Positions 37,848 through 46,263 of a DNA stretch of 64,000 nt are shown one piece after another; the first letter of the stretch is position 1; each line of letters starts with the position of its first letter. The stretch spans positions 1-64,000 of the forward strand of contig CANJCQ010000008.1 of the NCBI GenBank assembly GCA_947473355.1, written 5' to 3'. Position numbers and translations under genes: made by a program. The notes beneath the pieces were generated by a model. That model was not told where the DNA came from. It worked only from the letters and a program-made list of their open reading frames with translations, and searched no databases. The stretch comes from Sphingomonadaceae bacterium. Lineage in GTDB: Bacteria > Pseudomonadota > Alphaproteobacteria > Sphingomonadales > Sphingomonadaceae.

Positions 37848-38627
37848 TCAGTGCAGATGCACTGCGTCGTTGATGTAAAGCGAGGTGAGCAGGGCAAACA
37901 CATAGGCCTGAATTGCGCAGACCAGCAGTTCGAGCGCGTTGACCCCGGCAATAAACACAAAGCTGAGTGTCGCCACGAAATAGCCCATCGGCGTTCCGGC
38001 ATTGATGCCGTTGACAATGAAATAGCCGAACACGTCGACCAGAATGTGGCCCGCGATCATCGCCACGAACAGTCGCAGCGCGAGGCTGAACGGGCGGACG
38101 AGGAATGAGATCATTTCAATCGGCACGATCAGCGGCAGCAGAGGCAGCGGCGTGCCATGCGGCACAAACAGGCCGAAGAATTTGAAACCGTGCTTCCAGA
38201 AGCCGACAATCAGCACAATCGAGAAGCTGATGATGGCCAGCACACCGGTGATAGAGAACTGGCTGGTCACCGTGAACGGATGCGCCGCTTCGAACACGCC
38301 GAAGGGCATCATGCCCATGAAGTTCGAAAACAGGATGAAAGTGAAAACGGTGAAGATCCAGGGGACGTATTTCTTGCCCTCGGGTCCGATATTGCCGATC
38401 GCGAGGCCCGAGGCGAAGCCGGTCAGCATTTCAGCCGCAGCCTGCCAGCGACCGGGGATCAGCTCGCGCTTCATCCCGCCCCACATGAACAGCAGGATCG
38501 CGCCGAACACGATCAGCATCCACAGCGCAGAGTTTGTGAAGATGAAGGGAGTCCCATCGAGCACGCCGCCACCGAGCGCGTCAATCTGGAACTGATGCAT
38601 CGGGTCGATCTTACTCTCGGCCGCCAC
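37848..38627 (-). CDS. atpB: F0F1 ATP synthase subunit a
   Basis: A 259-residue membrane subunit that with the c ring conducts protons. The essential Arg lies in the SLALRLFVAMIAGHI helix, with later polar residues in the last helices (VFIAGVNALELLVCAIQAYVF). GTG 38627 gives an N terminus with DPMHQFQI, as in relatives; ATG 38600 within that sequence is an alternative that loses nine residues. It follows atpI by 33 bases. Confidence 0.95.
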   Translation of the reverse strand: MAAESKIDPMHQFQIDALGGGVLDGTPFIFTNSALWMLIVFGAILLFMWGGMKRELIPGRWQAAAEMLTGFASGLAIGNIGPEGKKYVPWIFTVFTFILFSNFMGMMPFGVFEAAHPFTVTSQFSITGVLAIISFSIVLIVGFWKHGFKFFGLFVPHGTPLPLLPLIVPIEMISFLVRPFSLALRLFVAMIAGHILVDVFGYFIVNGINAGTPMGYFVATLSFVFIAGVNALELLVCAIQAYVFALLTSLYINDAVHLH

Positions 38628-38660
38628 GCGAAACCCCTGTTCTCTTGTGCAGAAAGCCGC

Positions 38661-38990
38661 CTACTCGGTAGGCTCCTGCGAAATCCGCCAGATCTGGACG
38701 AAAGCCGAAATAATGCCGAGAAACAGCATCACCAGCATCGCCTTGGGAGCAGAGCCCAGCCACCGGTCGATCAGCCAGCCAATCAGCATGGCGCCCAGTG
38801 GCGCGCCGATCAGCGTGGAGAGCACCCGGTTTCCCTGAGACGCACCCTTCCCGGTGAAAGCAGCATTGGCACCAGCTGGTGTCGTGCGCTGCTTCTCGGT
38901 GTGGTGCGCTGCCTTCAGCCTGTCGCTCAGCGACGCCAGCCGAGGGTCTTCACCACCTCCGGGAACCTCATTGGGATCATTCGTTGCCAT
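38661..38990 (-). CDS. atpI: AtpI/AtpZ-like ATP synthase assembly protein
   Basis: A 109-residue membrane protein at the head of the F0 operon. The hydrophilic N-terminal half (DPRLASLSDRLKAA) is followed by two helices, VLSTLIGAPLGAMLIGWLIDRWLG and AMLVMLFLGIISAFVQIW. In other bacteria AtpI/AtpZ help c-ring assembly or cation supply. ATG 38990 is clear, and the upstream 271 bases carry only repeats and the presumed operon promoter. Confidence 0.88.
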   Translation of the reverse strand: MATNDPNEVPGGGEDPRLASLSDRLKAAHHTEKQRTTPAGANAAFTGKGASQGNRVLSTLIGAPLGAMLIGWLIDRWLGSAPKAMLVMLFLGIISAFVQIWRISQEPTE

Positions 38991-39149
38991 GTCGATTCGT
39001 CCGCCATTTGTTTGCGAAACCTATGGAAAGTTTTACGCAAAACCCAAGGGGAAACCGCCATGAAAACGGGCAAACCCGCCAAGGCGCGCTCCCCTTAGGG
39101 GCGGGGGGGGCCCAAGTCAACCGGGGGTGGGAATACCGGCGACAGTCAT

Positions 39150-39258
39150 CTCCCCTCCCGCAAGCCGGAGGGGTCGGGGGTGGGTCAGTCGGCATGAGAA
39201 GGCAGTGCGACGGGCCACACGCCCACCCCTAGCCCCTCTTGCAAGCGGAAGGGGGACA
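39150..39258. repeat. Inverted pair of CCCACCCC/CCCCTCCCG modules
   Basis: Two related modules face each other. The left one has hairpin CCCCTCCCGCAAGCCGGAGGGG-like bases at 39152-39173 followed by GGGGGTGGG, and the right one has CCCACCCCTA followed by a hairpin at 39233-39254. Together they form a MITE-like unit of about 109 bases between ydbL and atpI. The remaining bases of 38991-39149 show a CCCTTAGGGG palindrome and a G run but no gene. Confidence 0.65.
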
Positions 39259-39261
39259 AGA

Positions 39262-39663
39262 TCAGGGACAACGCGCATCGCGCTGGGGCGGGGCCGAGCT
39301 GCGGGTCAGCCAGCCGCCGCTGGGGCCTTCATACTTTTCGCCCGGCGCAGTTTGCGCGATCAGGCGGCAGCCCGAGGTGAAGGCATATTCCTCGACAGTC
39401 GCACCAGCAGCCTGGGCCTTTTCCGAATAGACCGCGCGGCGCTTGATGTTGAGGTCTTCAACCAGGGCGCGCAGCGAGGAGTCCGGCGACGAAGGGAAGC
39501 CGAGATAGCCATCGGTCTTTTCGCCCACCTGTCCGGCAGAGCGCGCGGCAGCATAGGCCGGATCGCGCTGGGCCATGGCGCTGCCAGCCACGCCTAGCGC
39601 AAGAGCTGCGGCGGCAAGACCGACGGCCAAGCTGCGGTTACTGGAGTTGAAAGCGGCAATCAT
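39262..39663 (-). CDS. ydbL: YdbL family (DUF1318) periplasmic protein
   Basis: A 133-residue secreted protein. Residues 1 to about 31 form a Sec signal (SLAVGLAAAALALGVAGSAMA). The mature part has the DUF1318/YdbL pattern: AYAAARSAGQVGEKTDGYLGF, LVEDLNIKRRAVYSEKA and CRLIAQT. In E. coli YdbL acts as a chaperone for the YdbH-YnbE bridge that moves phospholipids to the outer membrane. ATG 39663 shares its A with the ynbE stop (TGATG). It is the last of three coupled genes. Confidence 0.88.
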   Translation of the reverse strand: MIAAFNSSNRSLAVGLAAAALALGVAGSAMAQRDPAYAAARSAGQVGEKTDGYLGFPSSPDSSLRALVEDLNIKRRAVYSEKAQAAGATVEEYAFTSGCRLIAQTAPGEKYEGPSGGWLTRSSAPPQRDARCP

Positions 39664-39944
39664 CAGAAGATTTCCTTGTTCTGCTCGATCGTGTTCGCCG
39701 CATCTGCGGAGAGACGATAGATCACTTCCTGCTTGATGTTGATGTTGAGCTCGATGACGATGGGCTTGTCCGGTGCAGTGACCGAAATACATCCCCCAAC
39801 CGCCAGCGAGCCTGCCAGCAGCACCATTGCGGCGCGAACGGCGCGCCTGCCGGACCTTGGTGCCTTTGGCCATGTTAATTGCATATCCCACATCGGGCGG
39901 GTTGTTGCAGCCTGGGCAGTTCGGGTCAATTCGTTGTGCATCAT
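39663..39944 (-). CDS. ynbE: YnbE-like lipoprotein
   Basis: A 93-residue small lipoprotein. The lipobox is SLAVGGC with Cys at about 52; the mature part contains APDKPIVIELNINIKQEVIYRL, the beta-strand segment typical of YnbE that continues the hydrophobic groove of YdbH. ATG 39944 overlaps the ydbH stop (ATGA), but it gives an unusually long 35-residue charged region before the hydrophobic core, so a start at the in-frame ATG near 39890 is possible. It is predicted to sit in the outer membrane. Confidence 0.86.
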   Translation of the reverse strand: MMHNELTRTAQAATTRPMWDMQLTWPKAPRSGRRAVRAAMVLLAGSLAVGGCISVTAPDKPIVIELNINIKQEVIYRLSADAANTIEQNKEIF

Positions 39945-42900
39945 GGGGCTTTCCCGCTGTCTGAAGGCTGAACGCCGGTTGCAGGTTCAGGCAACGCCTG
40001 CATTGGTTTTCCATCGGCGCCCATCAGTCCCAGCTCGCGCGGATCGCGCACGGCAGCGGGATCATAAAGCGAGCGTAGCGAACCAACCAGTTTGAAAAAT
40101 GGCGCCTTGAGGTTGACGTTGAACTTGATCGGCAGCCGGGCGATGCGCCGCGTCAGGAAATTGCGTTTGGCACCTGCCCCTTGCGCGATGCCGTCGAAGG
40201 AAACCCGGGTGACGATTTCGCCTTCAAGGGGCCCGCTGAGATCGATCTGCATCCGCCGGTAATCGAGCGATTTCAGCGCATCGAAGGCGAAATTGGCCAT
40301 GGTCGAGAGGTCCTTGTAGCTGAGCGCGCCGACATAGGAGACATTGCCGCCGGGCGGGCGCGAGATCAGCTGGCCATGTTCCAGCCGCCCGCCATTCTCG
40401 TCGAACACCAGCGGGATCACACCGTCGAATATGCCAGTGGCGGAAATGTTGCCCAGATTCATGCGCTCGACGAAGTGGGCCGCGTCGAGTCCAGCAATGC
40501 GCATGGTAAATCTGCGGGTCTCGGCAATGCCGAGCTTCATGCGGGTCGGCTCCAGGGTCAGCGTCCCGCTCAGGAATGGCCACGAGGCGCCGAGCACTGC
40601 CAGTTCATTGTCGGGCCTGAGCTCGAAGTGCAGCTCGCCGTCATTGACTTCGATGCCCGGGTTGATTTCGGCAACTTTGAGAACCTGGTCTGGCGCAGTG
40701 ACCAGCCCCAGCAGATCGGTGAATTCAACCGTTCCCGAAACACCCTTGGCCGGGCCGAAGGCAGCGGCAAAATCGAGCGAATCGGTGGTGAAGCGGCCGG
40801 TGCTGGAGGTCGTTTGCGGGTTCCAGTCGATCCGCCCTGTCCCGCGCACTTTGCCTTCGGCATTGGCAACCACACCCAGCAACATATGCGAAATCGCGTC
40901 GGGCTGCAGCATTTCGTCAAATTGCAGCTCGTTCATCGTGAGATTGGCGCAGCCAACGCCGCTGCCCAGATCGTGCGCGATATCAGCCTGCACTATTTCG
41001 CGCTGGCTTTGCGGCTCATCCATCGATGCCTGCGCGGTGATCCGGTTATTGGCCAGCACCAGCGATGCCCCCTGCGAGACGAGCGGCTGGAAGCGGGCAT
41101 CCTTCTGCCGGTCCTGAAGCCGGAAGGCGACATCGCCAAGCGAAAGGCGGCCACCTGCAAAGCGCCAGCTGCCCGCCGCATCGAGCACATCGAGCGGCAC
41201 TTCGGCGAGGCTGACATTGCCGCCGGAAAAGCGCCCCGCAACATCCTTGCCCAGCCGCGCGGCCAGCTGGCTCACGCGAAAGTGCGAGGGATCAGCCGGA
41301 TCGCCGAGCGCGACATCGACATTCCGCATCGCCATCGTGCCCGGCCAGGCTAAGCCTGCCGCGCCGCCGGTGATGTGGATCGGGGTGTCGCCGAGCATGC
41401 CGGCCAGATCGAGCCTGGATGCCCCTGCCGCCAGCCGGGTTCCGCGCGCATCGGAGGCGAGAATTGGCTGGCCCGGCTGCGGACAAAGGTTGATGCCGCG
41501 CTTGCGCAAGGTGAGATTGGCGACTGCCAGACTGTCAAAGCTGACGGCCACGCATTTGTGCCACATGGCAAGGCCGCGGGCCGGCGACCAGGTGCCATCC
41601 ACTGGCAGGGCCAGATTGCGCGCCGCGCCGCCGGGCAAGGGCCCGCTGAGCCGCGCGGATCCTGCGAATCCCAGCCCGCCATTGCTGGCCTGCACCAGAA
41701 CCAGCTGCGGTATCTCCAGCCGGGAGGCTCCGGCGACATATTCCTGCATGGCGAGCCGCATGGTGACCGAACCGCCGGCACCGCGCTCCATCCGCCCGCT
41801 GATGCCCGGCATGCCGGGGCCGCCGGTGACGAAATTGCCTGACAGCAGCGGCGCCACGCTGCCGCCCGCGCTTAGCTGGAAACGCGACAGGGCCAGCAGG
41901 GCCTGACCGCTGGAACCTGTCAGATTTGCCTGCGGCACGACCAGATTGGCCGCATAACCGGTCTGGCCCACATTTTTGGTCTGACGATGAATGAAGCTGG
42001 CAGTGAACCGGCTGCCGCGCCCTTCGCTTGCCAGAGCGCTGCGCAACTGGGCGAGCAAGGGCGCGGCGAAAGTGTCGCTCGCGCTTTGCGCGGCACTGGC
42101 GAGGGCCGAATCGAGCGCCGAGCCGGGCCTTAGGCCAGCACCGTTGACATCGCCGACCAGCTCGATCCGTGCAAAACTGTCCTGCGCGCGCAGGGTGCCG
42201 TTGGCTGTCAGTGAAGCCAATGCGGCTTGCGGCGCGGCAATATTGGCAACGCCGAACTGATAATCCGCAGTCAGCGCCTGTTTGCGCCATGTAAAGCGCC
42301 CGGTGCCGCTGGCTGCGTCGGCGCGATTGTCGCCATTGCCCAGAGCGCCGCTGGTGAGGCCCAGCTTGCCTTCGGCGCCGTCCAGCCCAGGATCGAGTGT
42401 CGTCTCGAGCTGCAAGGCCACATTGGCAAGGCGCAGTCCCGCGGGCGAACAGGCGAGGCTGGCCAGCCGCAAGGGTCCTGTAAAATGCAGCTTTTCCGCA
42501 GTGACCGCCAGTTTGCCATAGATGCTGGCCCGCTGCGCGGTGCAATTGCCCTTGGCTGCCTGCGGGGCAATGGCCGCAAACACCCCGCTGAAGCCATCGC
42601 GCAGGGCGCCTGTGCCTTCCAACTTGAGCCCGACCGGCCCGTAGTCGCTTTCGATTAGGGCGCGCGCATCGACCAGGGCTATGTCGAGATCGGGCAGGCG
42701 AAAGGGCTCCTTGCTGCCGGTGAACAGCGCCTTGTCGAGGCTGCCGAAGGACAACCTGCCGCCGCGATAGCTGCCATAAAGCCGGGCTTTCTCCAGCGTG
42801 ATCCGGCCCAGCGCAGGCAAGCCCCAGCGCGGCAGCAGGCGGACCCTGACCCGATCGATGGTGAGATCGGGCCGCGCGGGATCGCCAATGACTACGCGGC

Positions 42901-43144
42901 GCAACACTTGCTCATCAGTGCCGATCGATTCGACTTCATAAGTCGCTGGCAAGCCCAGCTTGTCGATCTGGCCCGAGATCAGGTTTTCCGCGATCCGGTC
43001 GCGGCTGAACCAGGCGAGGATCACCGTGAGCGCGAAGACAGCGGCCACGCCGACCAGCGCCCGCCACCAGCGGTGGCGGGGCCTTGCTGACACGTCAGTC
43101 GCGTCGTCCAGCATCGTCTGGGGGTCGTCTAGGTCCGCAGCCAT
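39941..43144 (-). CDS. ydbH: YdbH-like AsmA-family intermembrane phospholipid transporter
   Basis: A 1067-residue protein with one N-terminal anchor (WWRALVGVAAVFALTVILAWF, about 27-47) and a long periplasmic body of beta-rich repeats, as in the AsmA-like lipid bridges TamB, YhdP and YdbH. The C-terminal part (MQIDLSGPLEGEIVTRVSFDGIAQG) is the dicarboxylate-transport/YdbH domain. ATG 43144 has GGAGA just upstream; GTG 43153 is less likely. It overlaps ynbE by ATGA. By analogy with E. coli, YdbH, YnbE and YdbL form one outer-membrane lipid supply route. It diverges from the PQQ dehydrogenase at 43244 with a 99-bp gap. Confidence 0.88.
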   Translation of the reverse strand: MAADLDDPQTMLDDATDVSARPRHRWWRALVGVAAVFALTVILAWFSRDRIAENLISGQIDKLGLPATYEVESIGTDEQVLRRVVIGDPARPDLTIDRVRVRLLPRWGLPALGRITLEKARLYGSYRGGRLSFGSLDKALFTGSKEPFRLPDLDIALVDARALIESDYGPVGLKLEGTGALRDGFSGVFAAIAPQAAKGNCTAQRASIYGKLAVTAEKLHFTGPLRLASLACSPAGLRLANVALQLETTLDPGLDGAEGKLGLTSGALGNGDNRADAASGTGRFTWRKQALTADYQFGVANIAAPQAALASLTANGTLRAQDSFARIELVGDVNGAGLRPGSALDSALASAAQSASDTFAAPLLAQLRSALASEGRGSRFTASFIHRQTKNVGQTGYAANLVVPQANLTGSSGQALLALSRFQLSAGGSVAPLLSGNFVTGGPGMPGISGRMERGAGGSVTMRLAMQEYVAGASRLEIPQLVLVQASNGGLGFAGSARLSGPLPGGAARNLALPVDGTWSPARGLAMWHKCVAVSFDSLAVANLTLRKRGINLCPQPGQPILASDARGTRLAAGASRLDLAGMLGDTPIHITGGAAGLAWPGTMAMRNVDVALGDPADPSHFRVSQLAARLGKDVAGRFSGGNVSLAEVPLDVLDAAGSWRFAGGRLSLGDVAFRLQDRQKDARFQPLVSQGASLVLANNRITAQASMDEPQSQREIVQADIAHDLGSGVGCANLTMNELQFDEMLQPDAISHMLLGVVANAEGKVRGTGRIDWNPQTTSSTGRFTTDSLDFAAAFGPAKGVSGTVEFTDLLGLVTAPDQVLKVAEINPGIEVNDGELHFELRPDNELAVLGASWPFLSGTLTLEPTRMKLGIAETRRFTMRIAGLDAAHFVERMNLGNISATGIFDGVIPLVFDENGGRLEHGQLISRPPGGNVSYVGALSYKDLSTMANFAFDALKSLDYRRMQIDLSGPLEGEIVTRVSFDGIAQGAGAKRNFLTRRIARLPIKFNVNLKAPFFKLVGSLRSLYDPAAVRDPRELGLMGADGKPMQALPEPATGVQPSDSGKAP

Positions 43145-43243
43145 TCTCCGCACACTTGCGCCGATGCCCGGCTAAAGGCAATGTTGTCAGCGCCGGGGGA
43201 GCTGCCCATGGCCTAGACAAGCTGAACGAGGGGGAAACCGCGC

Positions 43244-45271
43244 ATGGCGATTGGCAAATTCTGCATGGCCATGCTGGGCTTGGCTGCGCTCGCCGGTTGC
43301 GGCGGCATGGCGGCCAAGCCCGGACCGGGCGACTGGGCGGCGCATAATGGCGACAGTGCCGAGACGGCGTTCAGTCCGCTTGAAGAGATCAACACCGGCA
43401 CGATCGGCCGGCTCGGCCTCGCCTTCTCGCTCGACCTGCCCGGCGAGACCACGCTGGAGGCCACCCCGATAGCCGTGGGCGGCACGCTCTATTTCACCGG
43501 CACTCATGCCGAGGTCTATGCCGTCGATGGCAAGACGGGCCAGCAGCTGTGGAAGTATGATCCGCAGACATGGAAGGTGAACCCTTACATGCTGACGCAG
43601 AACTTCGCGGCCAATCGCGGCGCGGCCTATGCGGACGGGCGGGTCTATGCCGCATCGCTCGATGGCCGCCTGTTCGCGCTTGATGCGAAGACCGGCAAAC
43701 TTGCCTGGTCAGTGCAGACCGTCCCACCCAAATCACACCAGTTCATCACCGGGGCGCCGCGTACCTTTGGCGGCAAGGTCATCATCGGCCAGGCTGGAGC
43801 TGATTTCGGCGAGCGTGGCTTTGTTGCCGCCTACGATCAGGCGAATGGCAAGGAAGTCTGGCGGTTCTATGTCACCCCCGGCTCCCCCGAGCAGAATAAG
43901 GGCGACCCGGCGCAGGAGGCCGCCGCGAAGACATGGAACGGCGAGTTCTGGAAGACCGGCACCGGCGGCGGGCCTTGGGACAGCATCACATTCGATGAAG
44001 AGCTGAACCGCATCTACATCGGCACCGGCAATGTCTCGCCGGTCGATCCTGTGACCCGGGGGAACGAGCAGGGCGACAATCTCTATGCCGCCGGGATCGT
44101 CGCGGTTGACGCAGAAAGCGGCCAATACGCCTGGCACTATCAGGAAAACCCGCGCGATAGCTGGGACTATGACAGCACCCAGCAGATGACTGCCACCACG
44201 CTGACCATCGATGGCAAGCCGCGCAAAGTCTTGATGCATGCGCCCAAGAATGGCTTCCTCTATGTGCTTGACCGCAACGACGGGAAGATCATCTCGGCCG
44301 AGAAAATCGTCAAGTCGACCTGGGCCGACCACATCGATCTGACCACCGGGCGTCCGGTCGAGGAAAAGGACATCCGCTTCGAAAAGGGCGACGTCACGAT
44401 ATGGCCCAACCCGGCCGGTGCGCACAGCTGGCAATCGCAGAGTTTCAGCGCCAAGACCGGGCTGCTCTATATGCCCGTCACCCAGAACGGGGTGCATTTC
44501 GGCAAGGGCCATTCGGTCGAGGGCGGATTCGATGTTGGCGGACTGTCGATTGCCACCGAGAAGCGCGACGAGCGCGACGGCAAGGGCGCGCTGCTCGCCT
44601 GGAATCCGGTGACGCAAAAGCAGGCCTGGAGAGTCCAGCACCAGACCATGCTCAACGGCGGAGTGCTCTCGACCGCGGGCAATCTTGTGTTCCAGGGCAC
44701 CGGCGACGGCATGTTTACTGCCTATGATGCTGCCAGTGGCAACAAGGTCTGGAGCTTCGATGCCGGGCTCGGCATCATCGCCGCGCCAATGAGCTATGCG
44801 GTGGATGGCAGGCAATATGTCGCGCTGCTGGTCGGCTGGGGCGGTTCGGCTTCAGTCGGCAGCGACGTGATGAATGTCGGCTGGAAATACGGCGCCAACC
44901 CGCGCCGCCTGCTGGTCTTCGCGCTGGACGGCAAGGCGACAATTCCGGCGGGACCCAAACCGACGCTGGCGGTGGGCGCAGTGGATGATCCAGCCATCAG
45001 GATCGATCCGGTCGCCGCCGAAACCGGCCACCAGCTGTTCCTCGCCTGCGCCCTGTGCCACGGCCGCCATGCGCGCTCGGCAGGCTCGCCGGGACCGGAC
45101 CTGCGCGAGAGTGCGCTGGCGCTCGATCAGGAAGCGTTCCTGGCTGTCGTCAAGGGCGGAACACTGCTGGAAAAGGGCATGCCGCGCTATGACGATATGA
45201 CCCGCGAACAGGCACTTCAGATCTGGATGTATGTCCGATCCGCAGCCCGCGAGGCCAAGCGGGGTGGTTGA
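43244..45271 (+). CDS. PQQ-dependent quinohaemoprotein dehydrogenase, predicted lipoprotein
   Basis: A 675-residue paralogue of the enzyme at 3288-5309. It begins with a lipoprotein signal (MLGLAALAGC) rather than a soluble Sec signal, so it is probably membrane-anchored. The propeller has IYIGTGN with the metal-ligand Asn and catalytic Asp308 in SWDYDST. The C-terminal cytochrome domain has CALCH and a distal Met in KGMPRY. As in the paralogue, the vicinal Cys pair is missing (TQNFAANRG) and the metal-ligand Glu is Asp (GQAGADFGERG). Asp310, two residues after the catalytic Asp, is the position where lanthanide-dependent enzymes such as XoxF carry an extra Asp. The substrate is unknown. Confidence 0.9.
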   Translation: MAIGKFCMAMLGLAALAGCGGMAAKPGPGDWAAHNGDSAETAFSPLEEINTGTIGRLGLAFSLDLPGETTLEATPIAVGGTLYFTGTHAEVYAVDGKTGQQLWKYDPQTWKVNPYMLTQNFAANRGAAYADGRVYAASLDGRLFALDAKTGKLAWSVQTVPPKSHQFITGAPRTFGGKVIIGQAGADFGERGFVAAYDQANGKEVWRFYVTPGSPEQNKGDPAQEAAAKTWNGEFWKTGTGGGPWDSITFDEELNRIYIGTGNVSPVDPVTRGNEQGDNLYAAGIVAVDAESGQYAWHYQENPRDSWDYDSTQQMTATTLTIDGKPRKVLMHAPKNGFLYVLDRNDGKIISAEKIVKSTWADHIDLTTGRPVEEKDIRFEKGDVTIWPNPAGAHSWQSQSFSAKTGLLYMPVTQNGVHFGKGHSVEGGFDVGGLSIATEKRDERDGKGALLAWNPVTQKQAWRVQHQTMLNGGVLSTAGNLVFQGTGDGMFTAYDAASGNKVWSFDAGLGIIAAPMSYAVDGRQYVALLVGWGGSASVGSDVMNVGWKYGANPRRLLVFALDGKATIPAGPKPTLAVGAVDDPAIRIDPVAAETGHQLFLACALCHGRHARSAGSPGPDLRESALALDQEAFLAVVKGGTLLEKGMPRYDDMTREQALQIWMYVRSAAREAKRGG

Positions 45272-46010
45272 TGACGACCTCTTTCAAAACGAAAACCGCG
45301 TCGCAGAAGCCCGGCGCGGGGCCAAGGCTGTTGCACCCGGCCATGATTCCAGCGGCCACCGGGCGCGGCTGCGCAAGCGGCTGCTCGAAGGCGGGGTCGA
45401 CGCCATGGCCGACCACGAAGTCATCGAATACCTGCTGATGACTGCGATCCCGCGCCGCGACACCAAGCCGCTGGCGCGCGCGCTGATCAAGCGGTTCGGC
45501 AGCCTGGCCGGCGTGCTCAATGCCGAAACCCGCGCGCTGGCGCTGCACCCCAGCATGGGCGAGACCAGCGCTGCCGCGCTCAAGATCGTCGCCGTCGCCG
45601 CGCGCCGCATGGCCCGCGAACAGGTGCGCGAGGCACCAATTCTCGCGAGCTGGCAGGCACTGCTCGATTACCTGACCATCGACATGGCGCATCTCACGGT
45701 CGAGCGGGTGCGGGTGCTCTATCTCAACCACCAGAACATGCTGGTGCACGACTGGCACGTCGGCGATGGCTCGATAGACGAGGCCGCGATTCACCCGCGC
45801 GAGGTGATCCGCAAGGCGCTCGATCTTGGCGCCACGGCGCTGATCCTGGTCCACAACCACCCCAGCGGCGCACCCCAGCCGAGCAAGGCCGACATCGTGA
45901 TAACCAACAAGATCGCCGAGGCTGGGCGGCTGCTGGGGATCGTGGTGCATGACCATGTCATCATCGGGCGCGAGGGGCATGTGAGTTTGAAATCCAAGGG
46001 GCTGATATGA
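45231..46010 (+). CDS. radC: RadC family JAB-domain protein
   Basis: A protein of up to 259 residues of the RadC/UPF0758 family. An N-terminal helix-hairpin-helix region (RLRKRLLEGG, LIKRFGSLAGVL) precedes the JAB/MPN metalloprotease-like domain with Glu in GSIDEAAIHPREV and the zinc motif HNHPSGAPQPSKAD. RadC has no proven repair role, and the family is widespread. ATG 45231 overlaps the preceding dehydrogenase by 41 bases; GTG 45264 overlaps it by only 8 bases and is an equally plausible start. Confidence 0.9.
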   Translation: MSDPQPARPSGVVDDDLFQNENRVAEARRGAKAVAPGHDSSGHRARLRKRLLEGGVDAMADHEVIEYLLMTAIPRRDTKPLARALIKRFGSLAGVLNAETRALALHPSMGETSAAALKIVAVAARRMAREQVREAPILASWQALLDYLTIDMAHLTVERVRVLYLNHQNMLVHDWHVGDGSIDEAAIHPREVIRKALDLGATALILVHNHPSGAPQPSKADIVITNKIAEAGRLLGIVVHDHVIIGREGHVSLKSKGLI

Positions 46011-46016
46011 AGATGT

Positions 46017-46254
46017 TTCGCGCGGAGGCGCGGAGACGCGGAGAAGTGTGCAAGAAGAACATTTTTCGCGCAGAGATCGCAAAGAACGCAGAGAGATTTT
46101 GCTTTGAGCGAAGCCCCGTTCCATCCGAACGGTTCCGCAATCGGCATAGCTTAGATCATGAATATTGCCTGCGACATGGCGCTGGATCTTTGCGCTCTCT
46201 GCGATCTTTGCGCGAAACTCCTTTCTTCTCCGCGTCTCCGCACCTCCGCGCGAA
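46017..46254. repeat. 238-bp composite inverted-repeat element
   Basis: Two modules are arranged as nested inverted repeats. The outer arms 46017-46046 and 46225-46254 match at 29 of 30 positions (GCGGAGACGCGGAGAAG type). The inner arms 46064-46093 and 46188-46217 match at 26 of 30, with all differences being purine changes (CGCAGAGATCGCAAAG type). The centre of about 94 bases is unique. No transposase is present. The right arm ends 9 bases before the NRDE gene start and fills its 5' region. Confidence 0.85.
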
Positions 46255-46263
46255 TCAAAATCC

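Noticed and set aside
39262..40014. 250-codon frame that would fuse ydbL with upstream sequence
   Set aside because: The first 117 codons overlap ynbE and ydbH in another phase; ydbL has a clear signal peptide starting at 39663.
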